Of a DNA stretch of 64,000 bases, positions 43,035 through 52,648 are shown one piece after another. The stretch's first letter is position 1; every line of letters begins with the position of its first letter. Source of the DNA: Bacteroidia bacterium (GTDB taxonomy: Bacteria; Bacteroidota; Bacteroidia; Bacteroidales; Azobacteroidaceae); NCBI GenBank assembly GCA_025996865.1, contig BNTV01000001.1, positions 1-64,000 of the forward strand, written 5' to 3'. The notes below the pieces were generated by a model, which was not told the DNA's origin, ran no database searches, and saw only the letters and a list, made by a program, of their open reading frames with translations. The translations under genes and the position numbers were made by a program.

Positions 43035-44093
43035 ATGGAAACAGTCAATATAAATAACAAAAGCAATCAACTGTTGCAAGGTATTGAGCACCTGATTGAG
43101 CAAACAGGCAGGCAAGTTGCGGTGTATCTAAACACCACAGTCAGCCGTCTGTATTGGTCTATCGGCAACTATATTATTACTGAAATACAATATGAAGCCT
43201 ATTCACAATACGGACTGCAAATTGTGGCGACACTGTCGCAAACATTGACCGAAAAATATGGGAAAGGCTATACATATTCTGCTTTGAGACGGATGATAAG
43301 AGTAGCAGAAACATTCGATGAACAAATGTTGGCGACACTGTCGCCAACATTGAGTTGGAGTCATTTTATCGAACTGGCTTATATAGAAAATAGTACAAAA
43401 CGGCTGTTTTACCAACAAATGTGTGTCGCCGAAAAGTGGAGTCTTCGCACGCTCAGGCAAAAAGAAGATGCTATGTTTTTTGAACGAACAGCCATTGCAG
43501 CAAAGCCCGAAGACGAAATTATACACGCATTGCAAAGCATAAACAACACAAATTTAACACCCGATTTGGTATTCAAAAGCACTTACATTCTTGATTTTCT
43601 AAGATTGAGTGATTATTATTCTGAAAAAGACCTCGAAAATGCTATTCTGCACAATTTGGAGCAGTTTATTATGGAACTCGGTCAGGATTTTGCTTTTGTG
43701 GAACGGCAAAAACGCATTCCCATTGACAGCGTTGATTATTCGCTCGACCTGCTTTTCTTTCACCGAAAACTGAATCGTTTAATTGCCATTGACCTGAAAC
43801 TCGGCAAGTTTCAACCCAAATACAAAGGGCAAATGGAACTCTACCTGAAATATCTGCAAAAGCACGACCAACAGCCCCACGAAAATTCGCCTGTCGGCTT
43901 GCTGCTTTGCAGCGAAGGCAATACGGAACATATTGAACTGCTGATGCTTGACGAAAAGAATATAAAAGTGGCGCAATATCTAACCGCCTTGCCCGACAAG
44001 CAATGGTTTATTGATAAACTGAATAGGTCTATTGCTATTGCACAGGAAAATGTTGCAGGGAAAGGAAAAAAGAGTTGGCAGAGGAAGCGTTGA
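43035..44093 (+). CDS. yhcG: YhcG/DUF1016-family PD-(D/E)XK nuclease
   Basis: 352 residues. The N-terminal DUF1016 helical domain (VSRLYWSIGNYIITEIQYEA; KGYTYSALRRMIRVAETF; LSWSHFIELAYIENSTKRLF) precedes a PD-(D/E)XK nuclease with VDYSLDLLFFHRKLNRLIAI and DLKLGKFQPKYKGQMELYLK. It is probably a nuclease used in defence or DNA repair. The last 10 residues read across a duplicated tail of the Xre gene in a different frame, so the native C-terminus may have been altered. Confidence 0.85.
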   Translation: METVNINNKSNQLLQGIEHLIEQTGRQVAVYLNTTVSRLYWSIGNYIITEIQYEAYSQYGLQIVATLSQTLTEKYGKGYTYSALRRMIRVAETFDEQMLATLSPTLSWSHFIELAYIENSTKRLFYQQMCVAEKWSLRTLRQKEDAMFFERTAIAAKPEDEIIHALQSINNTNLTPDLVFKSTYILDFLRLSDYYSEKDLENAILHNLEQFIMELGQDFAFVERQKRIPIDSVDYSLDLLFFHRKLNRLIAIDLKLGKFQPKYKGQMELYLKYLQKHDQQPHENSPVGLLLCSEGNTEHIELLMLDEKNIKVAQYLTALPDKQWFIDKLNRSIAIAQENVAGKGKKSWQRKR

Positions 44094-44119
44094 ATTTTGT
44101 ACAAAAACAAATAAAGTAA
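44072..44119 (+). pseudogene. Duplicated 3' end of the Xre gene
   Basis: Read in its own frame this stretch gives ELAEEALNFVQKQIK and a stop, a clear copy of the Xre C-terminus ELAGEALKVVQKKINE (42983-43033). It overlaps the end of yhcG in another frame. It suggests a duplication or insertion that copied the xre end. Confidence 0.75.
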
Positions 44120-44126
44120 TAATATT

Positions 44127-44402
44127 ATGGATTTAATTGCATTAGTATCAATTTTAAATAATGGAATCCCTGCAACAGTTGTAGGGAATGTGTCGGCTGC
44201 AATGATTGTCCGATTAATTGACAAAGTAAAAACTATGTTCAATGGTAAAGCCATTACAAAAGAAAATGCCGAACAATTAATGGCTGAAAATGTCGAATTG
44301 AAAGAAACTTTGGCAAGTTTACAAGACGAATTGGCTAAGGCAAATATAGAGATAAAAAACCAATTCAATCATTCAACTTTTTATAATACAACATTTAATT
44401 AG
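44127..44402 (+). CDS. Small putative effector with C-terminal amyloid-like motif
   Basis: 91 residues. The first half is hydrophobic and helical ([20 protein letters not shown], then [12 protein letters not shown]). A coiled coil follows (about 45-75, [20 protein letters not shown]). The last 16 residues, [16 protein letters not shown], closely match the N-terminus of the next protein. No known catalytic motif. The architecture of a small helical domain plus C-terminal Asn/Thr/Phe-rich tail resembles amyloid-signalling effectors encoded next to their receptors. Membrane action is a guess from the hydrophobic N-terminus. Confidence 0.6.
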   Translation: MDLIALVSILNNGIPATVVGNVSAAMIVRLIDKVKTMFNGKAITKENAEQLMAENVELKETLASLQDELAKANIEIKNQFNHSTFYNTTFN

Positions 44403-44410
44403 ATACTATT

Positions 44411-47400
44411 ATGGCTGATTCAATAAAAAATCAATTTAACAATTCAACTTTTCTTAATGCTACATTTGTAACTACAGAAAATAATACTGACACTAATGCA
44501 AGATTAGACGCAATATTAGCGGCAATCAAGGAAATTCCCAAAGGAGCTTCCGAAGAATTGAAAGAAAAAGTTAGAAATGCAGAAGAAAGGATTGAAAACC
44601 CAATTACAGCAGACGATTTTTTCTTAAAAGCGTATGCGGCAAGTGTTGATGAAAATTATAATATTGCCATAAAGCATTACGAAAAATCATTAGAATTAGA
44701 CCCAAAAAGTTCTAATACAAATTTTAATTTGGGAACTATCTATGCACAAAAAACAAATCCTGATTATGATAAAGCAATAGAATATTTGCAAAAAGCAATA
44801 GAATTAGAACCTGATTGGGAAAAGGCATATTATAATTTAGGCAGTATTTATTTTGAGATAGAAAATAACGATAAAGCAATTCAGTGTCTTGAAAAGGCAA
44901 TTGAATTAAAGCCAGATTATGCCGCTGCATATAGTAATTTGGGTGCTTCATATTTAGGGAAATTAAATCTTGATTATGATAAAGTAATAGAGTACAGTCA
45001 AAAAGCGATTGATTTAGAGCCGAATAAAGCAGAAGCATATTATAATATAGGAAAAGTAATGTGTGAAGGGAAGCAGAATTACGATAAAGCAATAGAGTAT
45101 TATAAAACTGCCATAGAATTTAATTCTAATTTATCTCCCGCATATTTCAATTTGGGGAAAATTTATTGCGAAAATAAGCAAGATTATGACCAAGCAATAG
45201 AAAATTATAAGAAAGTCATTGAATTACAACCGGATGCCGTAGATGCCTATTTCAATATGGGAAATGCTTATCGTGAGAGTAGAAAAAATCCAGATAAAGC
45301 AATTGAATGCTATGAAAAAGTCATTGATTTAAAACCTGATTACGCAGAAGCATACCTCAATATGGGAATTGTTTATGCAGAGAGCAAGCAAGATTACAAC
45401 AAGGCGATAGAATATTGTAAAAAAGTCATTGAACTAAAGCCTGATTATGCAATGGCATATTACAATATGGGAAATAACTACAAAGGAGACAAACCTGATT
45501 ACGACAAAGCCATAGAATGTTATGAAAAAGCCATAGAATTAGAGCCTGATTACGCAATGGCATATAACAACTTAGGAGCAACCTATGCAGACGGTAAGCA
45601 CGATTATGATAAAGCAATTGAATATTACGACAAAGCGATTGAATTAAACCCTAATTTAGCAATAGCATATCCCAATCTTGGGCAGGCATATACAAAAAAA
45701 CGCGATTATGATACGGCAATAGAATACTATAAAAAAGGGATAGAAAAAAATCCGTATGATTATAGAATATATTTTGATTTAGGGCTTATTTATGGCAAAG
45801 ACAAAGATGATTTGGACAAAGCAATAGAATATTTAAAAAAAGCAGTAGAAATAAAACCTGATTACGCAGAAGCATATTATAATTTGGGATATGCTTATAA
45901 CTTTAAAGGTGATATGCAACAAGCAGCGAATGCTTATTTGTTTGCAATAAACTATAATCACCCTAACCAAATGCAAGCATATACAAATCTTGGAATGTGC
46001 TACCTTTCTTTGGATAAAAAACAAGCCTTTAAATACTTGCAAAAAGCAGAACAATTAGGAAATGTTGAATTGAAGTATTGGTTGAATAATCAAAAACATT
46101 TGTTAGAGGATGATGATTTCGAAGTAATCGGATTTGAAACAAAGACCTTTTCTCTTGATGCGTTTTTTAATTATAGGCAAAATGAAGATTATGATAACGC
46201 TATAAAAGAAATAAACAAACAGATTGAAATGTTACCATACAACCCTGAATTTTATATGCACTTGGGGAATACGTATGGAGACAAAGGTGATTTGGATAAC
46301 GCAATTATAGCATTTAATAAAGTCATTGAATTGAAACCTGATGACTTTGGGGCATATTACAATCTTGGACGTGCATACAGAGAAAAAGAAGATTTAGATA
46401 ATGCAATAGAAACATACAACAAAATCATTAAATTATATCCAAACGAAATAAATACTTATGCTAATTTAGCAGATGTTTATATCAAAAAAGGAGACTTGAA
46501 TAATGCCAAAGAAATTTCCAAAAAGATAATAGAATTGAATCCAGAGGATTATAGCACATACATTAATTTAGGAACTATATGTGCTCAAAATGAGGAGTTT
46601 GATGAAGCAATAAAATTCTATCACAAGGTAATAGAACTGAACCCAACGTTTGATGCCATTTCTGATATTTATTATAATTTGGGAGTGTGTTATGTTCAAA
46701 ACAAAGATTTTGATAACGCTATAAAAAATATCAAAAAAGCAGTAGAACTAAATCCTAATAACACTAATTATAGTAAAACTTTGGGACATATTATTCGAGA
46801 ATATTCCAATCAATATTTGCCCGAAGAAGAACAACATAATCCTAAAATATTTTTTGATAGAGCAACTACTTATTTTGAAAATGGTGATTATGATAACGCA
46901 ATTAAAGAATTAAAAAAAGCAATAAAAAACGCGCCCAATGAACCACTTTTTTATATGTGTCTTGGAAACGCTTATGAAGCAAAAGGTAATATTGACAGTG
47001 CTATTAAAGCATACGAAGATGCCATTGACACTAATCCAGATGATTACGCAATGTATAATACTTTGGGAAATGCCTATGGTAAAAACGGTGATTTTGATAA
47101 TGCAATTAAGGCATTCAGTAAAGTTGTGGAATTAAATCCAACTGCGGAAACATTCTTTTACCTCGGTTTTACTTACGGAAACAAAGGTGATACAGACAAT
47201 GCAATTAAATCATACGAAAAAGCACTTGAATTAAATCCAGATGACCCTAAACCATATTATTTTTTGGGGAATGCTTATTACGACAAACAAGACTATGACA
47301 ACGCAATTAAAGCGTATAATAAATCAATTGAAATAGAGCCAAATGCTTCTGAACCTTATTTTCGTTTAGGATTTGCTTATGGTTTAAGTGGTAGTGATGA

Positions 47401-47482
47401 AAAAGCAATTGAAAACATTATAAAGTCAGCAGAATTAGGCAATGAAGAAGCATTACAATGGATAAAAGATAATACCAAATAA
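44411..47482 (+). CDS. Large TPR protein with N-terminal amyloid-like motif
   Basis: 1,023 residues. The N-terminus has [15 protein letters not shown] (residues 5-19), a match to the upstream protein's tail. A short linker with [20 protein letters not shown] follows, then about 25 tetratricopeptide repeats from residue 67 to the end, most of the form [20 protein letters not shown]. Some repeats have an extra 2-3 residues, and a break near 580 separates two blocks. The gene is AT-rich with repetitive DNA, which may vary in copy number. It could be a sensor in which the TPR superhelix binds a trigger and the N-terminal motif recruits the small protein. No NTPase domain is present, unlike NLR receptors. 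Confidence 0.75.
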   Translation: MADSIKNQFNNSTFLNATFVTTENNTDTNARLDAILAAIKEIPKGASEELKEKVRNAEERIENPITADDFFLKAYAASVDENYNIAIKHYEKSLELDPKSSNTNFNLGTIYAQKTNPDYDKAIEYLQKAIELEPDWEKAYYNLGSIYFEIENNDKAIQCLEKAIELKPDYAAAYSNLGASYLGKLNLDYDKVIEYSQKAIDLEPNKAEAYYNIGKVMCEGKQNYDKAIEYYKTAIEFNSNLSPAYFNLGKIYCENKQDYDQAIENYKKVIELQPDAVDAYFNMGNAYRESRKNPDKAIECYEKVIDLKPDYAEAYLNMGIVYAESKQDYNKAIEYCKKVIELKPDYAMAYYNMGNNYKGDKPDYDKAIECYEKAIELEPDYAMAYNNLGATYADGKHDYDKAIEYYDKAIELNPNLAIAYPNLGQAYTKKRDYDTAIEYYKKGIEKNPYDYRIYFDLGLIYGKDKDDLDKAIEYLKKAVEIKPDYAEAYYNLGYAYNFKGDMQQAANAYLFAINYNHPNQMQAYTNLGMCYLSLDKKQAFKYLQKAEQLGNVELKYWLNNQKHLLEDDDFEVIGFETKTFSLDAFFNYRQNEDYDNAIKEINKQIEMLPYNPEFYMHLGNTYGDKGDLDNAIIAFNKVIELKPDDFGAYYNLGRAYREKEDLDNAIETYNKIIKLYPNEINTYANLADVYIKKGDLNNAKEISKKIIELNPEDYSTYINLGTICAQNEEFDEAIKFYHKVIELNPTFDAISDIYYNLGVCYVQNKDFDNAIKNIKKAVELNPNNTNYSKTLGHIIREYSNQYLPEEEQHNPKIFFDRATTYFENGDYDNAIKELKKAIKNAPNEPLFYMCLGNAYEAKGNIDSAIKAYEDAIDTNPDDYAMYNTLGNAYGKNGDFDNAIKAFSKVVELNPTAETFFYLGFTYGNKGDTDNAIKSYEKALELNPDDPKPYYFLGNAYYDKQDYDNAIKAYNKSIEIEPNASEPYFRLGFAYGLSGSDEKAIENIIKSAELGNEEALQWIKDNTK

Positions 47483-47493
47483 GATTTTAATTT

Positions 47494-48546
47494 ATGCCTT
47501 CACCCAAAAACATAGAACCCAATAAACTGCCCGAGAACCCCAATCAGTTTATCATTTTCAAAACCGAAGATGATAAAATTTCGGTAGATGTGCGTTTTGA
47601 AAGCGAAACAGCGTGGCTCACGCAGGCACATTTGGCAGAACTTTTTCAAACTTCTCGCCCGAATATTACCATGCACATAAAAAATATTTTGGCAAGTGGC
47701 GAATTGGAGGAAAATGTGGTTAGTAAGAATTTCTTACATACCACTGAACACGGTGCTATTGCAGGAAAAACGCAGACAAAAGAGGTAAAATATTACAACC
47801 TTGACATGATAATTTCGCTTGGTTACCGTATCAATTCCAAAATAGCCACAAAATTTCGTCAGTGGGCAACTTTGCGACTGAAAGAATACATTGTAAAAGG
47901 TTTTACGATGGACGATGAGCGATTGAAAAATCTCGGTGGTGGCGGCTATTGGCGAGAGTTGCTCGACAGAATTAGAGACATTCGCAGCAGCGAAAAACTG
48001 ATTTATCGTCAAGTGCTTGATTTGTACGCACTAAGCATTGACTACGACCCGAAAGCAGATGAAACACTTATGTTTTTCAAAATCGTACAAAATAAACTGC
48101 ATTATGCAGCACACGGCAATACGGCTCCGGAAGTAATCTACAGTCGTGCCGATGCCGAAAAAGAGTTTATGGGACTTACCAATTTCAGAGGCGAGCAGGT
48201 AACAAAAAAAGACACGGAGATTGCGAAAAATTATTTGAATGACAAAGAGTTGAAAGTACTGAATAACATTGTTTCGGGTTATTTTGATTTCGCCGAAGCA
48301 AGAGCCATTGAGCAGCAAACAATGACAATGCAGGATTATATCAGGCAATTAGATGCAATTTTATCTGCTGATGGCCGAAAAATACTTAACGATGCCGGAA
48401 CGGTTTCGCACAATCAGGCAATAGAAAAGGCGCATACGGAATACAAAAAATATGTACAAAAAACCTTGTCGCCAATAGAGCAGGAATACTTGAATAATAT
48501 AAAAATGCTTTCTGAAAAAGGGAAAAAAGGAAATCAAAAGAAATAA
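47494..48546 (+). CDS. rhuM: RhuM-family protein
   Basis: 350 residues of full RhuM length. The N-terminal region resembles a winged helix (SETAWLTQAHLAELFQTSRP, NITMHIKNILASGELEENVV, YYNLDMIISLGYRINSKIAT, KFRQWATLRLKEYIVKG). The C-terminal part has EKLIYRQVLDLYALSIDYDP, AHGNTAPEVIYSRADAEKEF and MTMQDYIRQLDAILSADGRK. RhuM was first named in a Salmonella pathogenicity island; biochemical function is unknown, but it often accompanies restriction and toxin-antitoxin genes. It closes the AT-rich island. Two shorter genes (53318, 56759) share its N-terminal domain. Confidence 0.85.
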   Translation: MPSPKNIEPNKLPENPNQFIIFKTEDDKISVDVRFESETAWLTQAHLAELFQTSRPNITMHIKNILASGELEENVVSKNFLHTTEHGAIAGKTQTKEVKYYNLDMIISLGYRINSKIATKFRQWATLRLKEYIVKGFTMDDERLKNLGGGGYWRELLDRIRDIRSSEKLIYRQVLDLYALSIDYDPKADETLMFFKIVQNKLHYAAHGNTAPEVIYSRADAEKEFMGLTNFRGEQVTKKDTEIAKNYLNDKELKVLNNIVSGYFDFAEARAIEQQTMTMQDYIRQLDAILSADGRKILNDAGTVSHNQAIEKAHTEYKKYVQKTLSPIEQEYLNNIKMLSEKGKKGNQKK

Positions 48547-48737
48547 ACGACAGATAACAAAACGGTTTAGCGACAGCCCATTTCTCTATTTTTACGGCCA
48601 TATATTTGATATTTTCAGGCTGTAAAGATAGGAAATGCCAGCGGATCAGGCTTAAAACTCGAAGGAAAATCCGCTGTCATGTTGGCTTTTTGTTCCTTTT
48701 TCTCCCGCATCGTCCTGTGGCTCATGGAAAAAGGAAC

Positions 48738-48756
48738 GGGCGGGATTTCCCCGCCC
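48738..48756 (-). terminator. GC-rich terminator after the leftward gene at 48765
   Basis: GGGCGGG (48738-48744) pairs with CCCGCCC (48750-48756). On the minus strand it is followed by GTTCCTTTTT, and it ends the leftward gene block. Confidence 0.6.
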
Positions 48757-48764
48757 TGTGAAAA

Positions 48765-49376
48765 TTATACTGCTGACTCACTGTATTCGTCCATGTTAAT
48801 GGATTGCCCTCCCTTTGCAAAGAAATAATCGTTTATTTCGCATATCTCTCTCATTTCCTCATCGGATATTTTATAGAAATAGTCATATCCCCGTTTTTCC
48901 CATTCCCTGCAAAATGAAAAGTACCACGATTGAACGTTAGCGGCAATCCGCTCGATTATTTCCACCTGCCTGTCGGTTGCATCATCGTAAAAATGGCTGT
49001 CAATGCAGACGGTTTTAGCGTTGAAATAACGGTTGCAGTGTTCAAAGTCAATGCCCTGCAACACGTCATATACGGATTGTATTTGCCTGTAATGGATACC
49101 CTCGAAGGCTACCTTTTTAAACTTGCCGTTGCCGAAAAGTTCGGAATGGTTTATCCGTCCGTACAGGCACAGGCCGTCGCCCTGACAGTACGAAAGCGAA
49201 TAGTAAGTTTTCAGGTGGTTTAATCCGTACTGTTCCTGTAATTCGGCGGTCAGGTCGTCCGAGAAAAATTCGGGCAGATGTTCTTCGGCAAGGTAATTTT
49301 CCCGTGCCTTTTCCCGTGCGTATTCTTCCAGTTCGCCATACCTGTACGCTGTGATTTCCCTTACTAATTTCTTCAT
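48765..49376 (-). CDS. Hypothetical protein, phage/plasmid type
   Basis: 203 residues with no name I can give. The opening (YRYGELEEYAREKARENYLA) resembles a family of phage and plasmid proteins that start with a Y-x-(F/Y)-xEL-xxxA-x-x-K-A pattern; their role is unknown. It is rich in aromatic and acidic residues and has no signal or membrane segment. It is last in a leftward block of five small genes linked by GC hairpins and separated from the next by 59 bp. Confidence 0.55.
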   Translation of the reverse strand: MKKLVREITAYRYGELEEYAREKARENYLAEEHLPEFFSDDLTAELQEQYGLNHLKTYYSLSYCQGDGLCLYGRINHSELFGNGKFKKVAFEGIHYRQIQSVYDVLQGIDFEHCNRYFNAKTVCIDSHFYDDATDRQVEIIERIAANVQSWYFSFCREWEKRGYDYFYKISDEEMREICEINDYFFAKGGQSINMDEYSESAV

Positions 49377-49435
49377 TTTATTTTTTTATTACGGGGGGCG
49401 GTAACTTTCCGTCCCCCTGTTCATACTATTACATA

Positions 49436-49861
49436 CTATTTTATTTCCGTTCCGAAAATCCGGTTGAATGTCGTTACGATTTCTTCCCTCCTGAAAAAGT
49501 CCCAACTGACCGCTACGGTGTGGCAGGATTCCACATGGCCGATTTGGTACGCCATTTCACTTTTGGTCAGCCGTTTGCCGTCCTGCATTTTTTGCAGGGT
49601 GCTGGGAAAAAGCCGCTTGCGGTTCTTTTCCTGCATCCATTTATCCCGTTTTGCCCTGCATAGTTCCAGTGTTTCCTGCAAGGTGGTAAATAACTCGCCA
49701 TCTTTTGAGCGATAATCGTACTGGTAATAAATCGTTCCACGAAACGCCCCCAGAACGCATTTGGTGTACTTCTCCTTGCCTGCTTCGCAAACGGAACAGC
49801 CGTTTGCATTGATTGAATTGTTTGATTGCATGATATTTGATGTTTTAGATGATTGTTTCAA
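49436..49861 (-). CDS. DUF3873-like protein
   Basis: 141 residues. The N-terminal half has SINANGCSVCEAGKEKYTKC and YYQYDYRSKDGELFTTLQET, which fit DUF3873. The C-terminal half (KRLTKSEMAYQIGHVESCHT, then VAVSWDFFRREEIVTTFNRIF and GTEIK) is paralogous to the end of the gene at 62250. Function unknown. It overlaps its upstream neighbour by 17 bp. Confidence 0.65.
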   Translation of the reverse strand: MKQSSKTSNIMQSNNSINANGCSVCEAGKEKYTKCVLGAFRGTIYYQYDYRSKDGELFTTLQETLELCRAKRDKWMQEKNRKRLFPSTLQKMQDGKRLTKSEMAYQIGHVESCHTVAVSWDFFRREEIVTTFNRIFGTEIK

Positions 49862-50324
49862 TACTTGCTACGGGTGTATTCTTCATGAGCCACTCCCGTA
49901 TATGCTCCATATTGTATTCGGAGGTAATAATGGCGCACCGTTCGCCGGTTTGAGTAAAACGGGACGATTCGTAATTATCTATCCGCTCTTTCAGATTGAC
50001 ACATTCCCAGTGCTTGTAACTGTCCGTAAACATGCGGTTTATTTCCTTGATACCCTGTGAAAAACTGACTTTGACGGTTCTATACCCGTTGTCGATGATT
50101 TCGAGGTGGTGTAACGAGCCGAACTCATCATGCAACCGGGCGAACGACCAGTCGCATTTATACCATTCTCCGCCCCAATTGTGCGGTTCATCAAAACGGA
50201 CTTTTACGTTGGCTGTATGTTCATCCAACCTTATTTCTTCGATAACGCCCGTTACCATCAAGCCTGTAAAAATGCTCTTGCAACGCTTACCTATAATACT
50301 GTCGTTTACTTCTGCTGTTTTCAT
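49845..50324 (-). CDS. Conserved hypothetical protein, paralogue of 61613
   Basis: 159 residues, the same length as the product of 61613-62092 and about 60% identical by eye. Shared blocks include GKRCKSIFTGLMVTG, VRFDEPHNWGGEWY, LHDEFGSLHHLEIIDNGY and SEYNMEHIREWL. The N-terminal 60 residues may form a small beta barrel. No known family comes to mind. Its strict pairing with a DUF3873-like gene in both elements suggests a joint role. Confidence 0.7.
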   Translation of the reverse strand: MKTAEVNDSIIGKRCKSIFTGLMVTGVIEEIRLDEHTANVKVRFDEPHNWGGEWYKCDWSFARLHDEFGSLHHLEIIDNGYRTVKVSFSQGIKEINRMFTDSYKHWECVNLKERIDNYESSRFTQTGERCAIITSEYNMEHIREWLMKNTPVASIETII

Positions 50325-50350
50325 AATGCTTATTGTATTAATGTTAATGT

Positions 50351-50965
50351 TTAGAAAAATGATAACTGTACTGCCTTCCTGCCCGTGAGTTCATCGAACA
50401 TGTCTTTCACCTGACGGACAATTTCACGGGATAATCTGGCGTTGAAGTTACCGCAGGTATCGCCTTTCAGGTCTTTTTCATACCTGCGGTGTCCGTCCAT
50501 GATTTCCTGCAAAGCCGCTTTCAGGCACTCTTTACGGGTGTCGAATACTTTGCCCCAAACGCCCAGACCGTATCCGCAACCTGCTGCGCCTGTGGAGTAG
50601 CTTGCGCCATAGCTCCATTTGCCGTTCGCTCCCTGCCCGATGGTCAGGTGGTTGGAGGCTACGGGGCGGTCTTGGGGGGTGAACTCTATATGTTCCTTCG
50701 CTGTAAAATCGGCGTTTTCCAGCCATCCGTATTTATTAAAACGCTTGCCGGTAAAGCCGAACTGCAACCCCGCATCGTATGTGCGTTTGTTCAAAAAGAA
50801 CTGGTACGGACGGTCGCCGAAACTTTCGTATTCCTCAATAATGGCGCGGTTATCCGTGCGCAGTGCATTCAGGTACACGGCTGCATCGTGGCGTTCGGTA
50901 CGGAAAAAATTCATTTCCCGTATGTATTCTATCTTTTCCGCTTTTGATAATTCTTTGTAATCCAT
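50351..50965 (-). CDS. Hypothetical protein of element 1
   Basis: 204 residues from the ATG at 50965 (the frame is open to 51010). I prefer the inner start because a G5/C5 hairpin-like element lies at 50981-51003, where such spacers separate genes in this block. The protein begins MDYKELSKAEKIEYIREMNF and contains AVYLNALRTDNRAIIEEYES, a Gly-rich core (GQGANGKWSYGASYSTGAAG) and a helical end. No family recognised. Confidence 0.55.
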   Translation of the reverse strand: MDYKELSKAEKIEYIREMNFFRTERHDAAVYLNALRTDNRAIIEEYESFGDRPYQFFLNKRTYDAGLQFGFTGKRFNKYGWLENADFTAKEHIEFTPQDRPVASNHLTIGQGANGKWSYGASYSTGAAGCGYGLGVWGKVFDTRKECLKAALQEIMDGHRRYEKDLKGDTCGNFNARLSREIVRQVKDMFDELTGRKAVQLSFF

Positions 50966-51011
50966 AACTGTGGGTATTGTGGGGGCAGGATATTCCCACC
51001 CCCGATTCATA

Positions 51012-51443
51012 CTATTTTTCCGTTTCGCCTGCCTGTTTCATATCGACAAAATACTGCAAGTTGCTGTCGGGGTCGGTGATGTAATATCCCGAACCGTCTA
51101 TGAGCATTTCAGAAGTGGCGTTGTCGCCAAACTCAAAGACGGATTTTGTCTTTTCCCATTTGCCTGCCTTTTCGCCTTTTACAAATTCCCTTTTGTAGCA
51201 TTGGAAAACGGTTGCCGTAATGTGGTTTTTCAGGTTTTCAATGAAGTTGAGCAATTCGTTCAATTCGGCAGATTCACGGGTCGGGTTGATTACCCTTTGG
51301 CACACAATCTTTTCATTGATTGCTTCGCCCTTAAAAATCCGTACCCGGAACAAGCCGTTACCGTACTCGAAAAAGACAGCGTGGCATCCTTTGGCTTCCA
51401 ATTCCGCCAAAGCCGTAAAAATCTGAATGATTTTCGTTTTCAT
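51012..51443 (-). CDS. Hypothetical protein of element 1
   Basis: 143 residues, mixed alpha/beta (IIQIFTALAELEAKGCHAVF, FRVRIFKGEAINEKIVCQRV, SAELNELLNFIENLKNHITA). No signal, membrane segment or known motif. It is part of the leftward block following the small membrane protein, with 14 bp between them. Confidence 0.55.
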   Translation of the reverse strand: MKTKIIQIFTALAELEAKGCHAVFFEYGNGLFRVRIFKGEAINEKIVCQRVINPTRESAELNELLNFIENLKNHITATVFQCYKREFVKGEKAGKWEKTKSVFEFGDNATSEMLIDGSGYYITDPDSNLQYFVDMKQAGETEK

Positions 51444-51457
51444 ATTTCTGTATGTTT

Positions 51458-51706
51458 TTAAATGATTAAAAGAATGATTATTACTACTGAAAGCGTGATT
51501 ACCACCGCAATAATAAGAAGCGATAGAAAGCAGGAAAGCAGCCCTTTAAGGAACTTGAACCCAATGTAAAGCCCTGCTATCACCGCTACGAAAGCCCAGC
51601 CCCACAGAGCAAAACCCGCTGCTGCAAAGGCTATTTTCAAAACCCAACCTATGCTAATTGGAAGGTAGGAGGTTCGATGTTTCATATTTTTTTCTGCCCG
51701 TATCAT
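51458..51706 (-). CDS. Small membrane protein, paralogue of 58227
   Basis: 82 residues, almost entirely three hydrophobic helices (SIGWVLKIAFAAAGFALWGW, AFVAVIAGLYIGFKFLKGLL, SLLIIAVVITLSVVIIILLI). The product of 58227-58466 has the same layout (LKIAxxAxGFxxWG, ILKGxxSCxxSL). A conserved leader of about 215 nt lies upstream of it. Function unknown; possibly a regulator or toxin acting in the membrane. Confidence 0.65.
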   Translation of the reverse strand: MIRAEKNMKHRTSYLPISIGWVLKIAFAAAGFALWGWAFVAVIAGLYIGFKFLKGLLSCFLSLLIIAVVITLSVVIIILLII

Positions 51707-51922
51707 AATTTCTGACCTTTTTTTTAACGCTATGCCGTATCGGAGCCGGTGAGGAGTATTCGAGTTTCAGGGGCTTAAAAAGGGTAGTGTTCAGCCGACG
51801 CAAGGTTTTGGCGAATAAATACGCTCGCCCGGATAGATAAAAGAAGGGAAAGAGGAAGATTTTTCGACAAACCCGCAGGCTCGACCTTGCGGCGGCGTGA
51901 AGAACACGGAAATACCTTTGCG
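51707..51922 (-). ncRNA. Conserved leader, candidate structured RNA, copy 1
   Basis: Read on the minus strand, this region shares ordered blocks with 58047-58226: GCAAAGGTATTTCC, AAAAATCTTCCTCTTTCCCT (51864-51845), GGGCGAGCGTATTT (51830-51817), CTTTTTAAGC, CTGAAAC and ACGGCAT. A hairpin near the start (CGTG/CACG, 51896-51908) has a different sequence but the same place in the other copy. The rest of the gap to 52083 is AT-rich and has no recognisable gene. Confidence 0.6.
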
Positions 51923-52083
51923 CCTGAAATCGAATACTCATTAGGCTTCGATGGCATTGAAGCTAAACGGGGAAGAAATTATAGAAAGATACGGGCAGGA
52001 AAAAACGAAAAATAAACTCCACGTTTGTAGAAATAGTGGCGTTTAATCGTTAATTTTGGCTCCGTTAATTAAGGATATATTTT

Positions 52084-52503
52084 ATGGAACGATTTTATCC
52101 CCTGTTTGATTTTTCAACCCAACTGTTATGTGAACTGTTTGCAGACGCTTGTAAGGTGGGCAAGCTCCTTGTAGAATACGATAAGCCGGGCGAGGATGGA
52201 AGTTATGAGATTCCAAATTTCCCAATGGATGAGATATTTTGCAACATAAGTTCCGGTTGCCATACCAATTATTTCGTCTATATGAAAAACCATGAAGATT
52301 GGCCGGACGGGATAAGAATTGGGATGCCCCTGCTTGAACCAATGCATACGACCGCATATGTGGATATGGATATTTCCTATTTAGACTGGTTTGTGGAAAA
52401 ATATAAATTGATACCGCAGCCCGATAATGAAATAAGTGCGGCAGAAAGTTTGATTATGGATTTTGAGTTCAAACTGCTTCAAGAACCTTCTTCTTTAAAT
52501 TAG
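52084..52503 (+). CDS. Hypothetical protein between leader and HTH pair
   Basis: 139 residues, acidic and aromatic-rich (FYPLFDFSTQLLCELFADAC, YLDWFVEKYKLIPQPDNEIS), with no known motif. It is divergent from the leader and small membrane protein. It has no counterpart in the mirror arm at 57-58 kb and is followed by its own terminator, so it may be a separate acquisition. Confidence 0.6.
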   Translation: MERFYPLFDFSTQLLCELFADACKVGKLLVEYDKPGEDGSYEIPNFPMDEIFCNISSGCHTNYFVYMKNHEDWPDGIRIGMPLLEPMHTTAYVDMDISYLDWFVEKYKLIPQPDNEISAAESLIMDFEFKLLQEPSSLN

Positions 52504-52509
52504 CATACC

Positions 52510-52531
52510 AGCCTCTTTTCGGAGGCTTTTT
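52510..52531 (+). terminator. Intrinsic terminator of the gene at 52084
   Basis: AGCCTC (52510-52515) and GAGGCT (52522-52527) form a stem with a TTTTT tail, 7 bp after the stop codon. Confidence 0.7.
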
Positions 52532-52648
52532 GGCTCCTTCCTGTGACACTCGCTGCCTGATGCTTCCACAGTTTATTTACTTGACAGCAAGCTGAAATAA
52601 TCGGTTTATCTTTGCTCCCCCGTGAAATAAACCGATAAAAAATGAACA

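Noticed and set aside
44600..47480. Regularly spaced DNA repeats that might be a CRISPR array
   Set aside because: The period of about 102-111 bp is in frame with degenerate 34-37-residue TPR units and the repeats are not identical; no cas genes are nearby.
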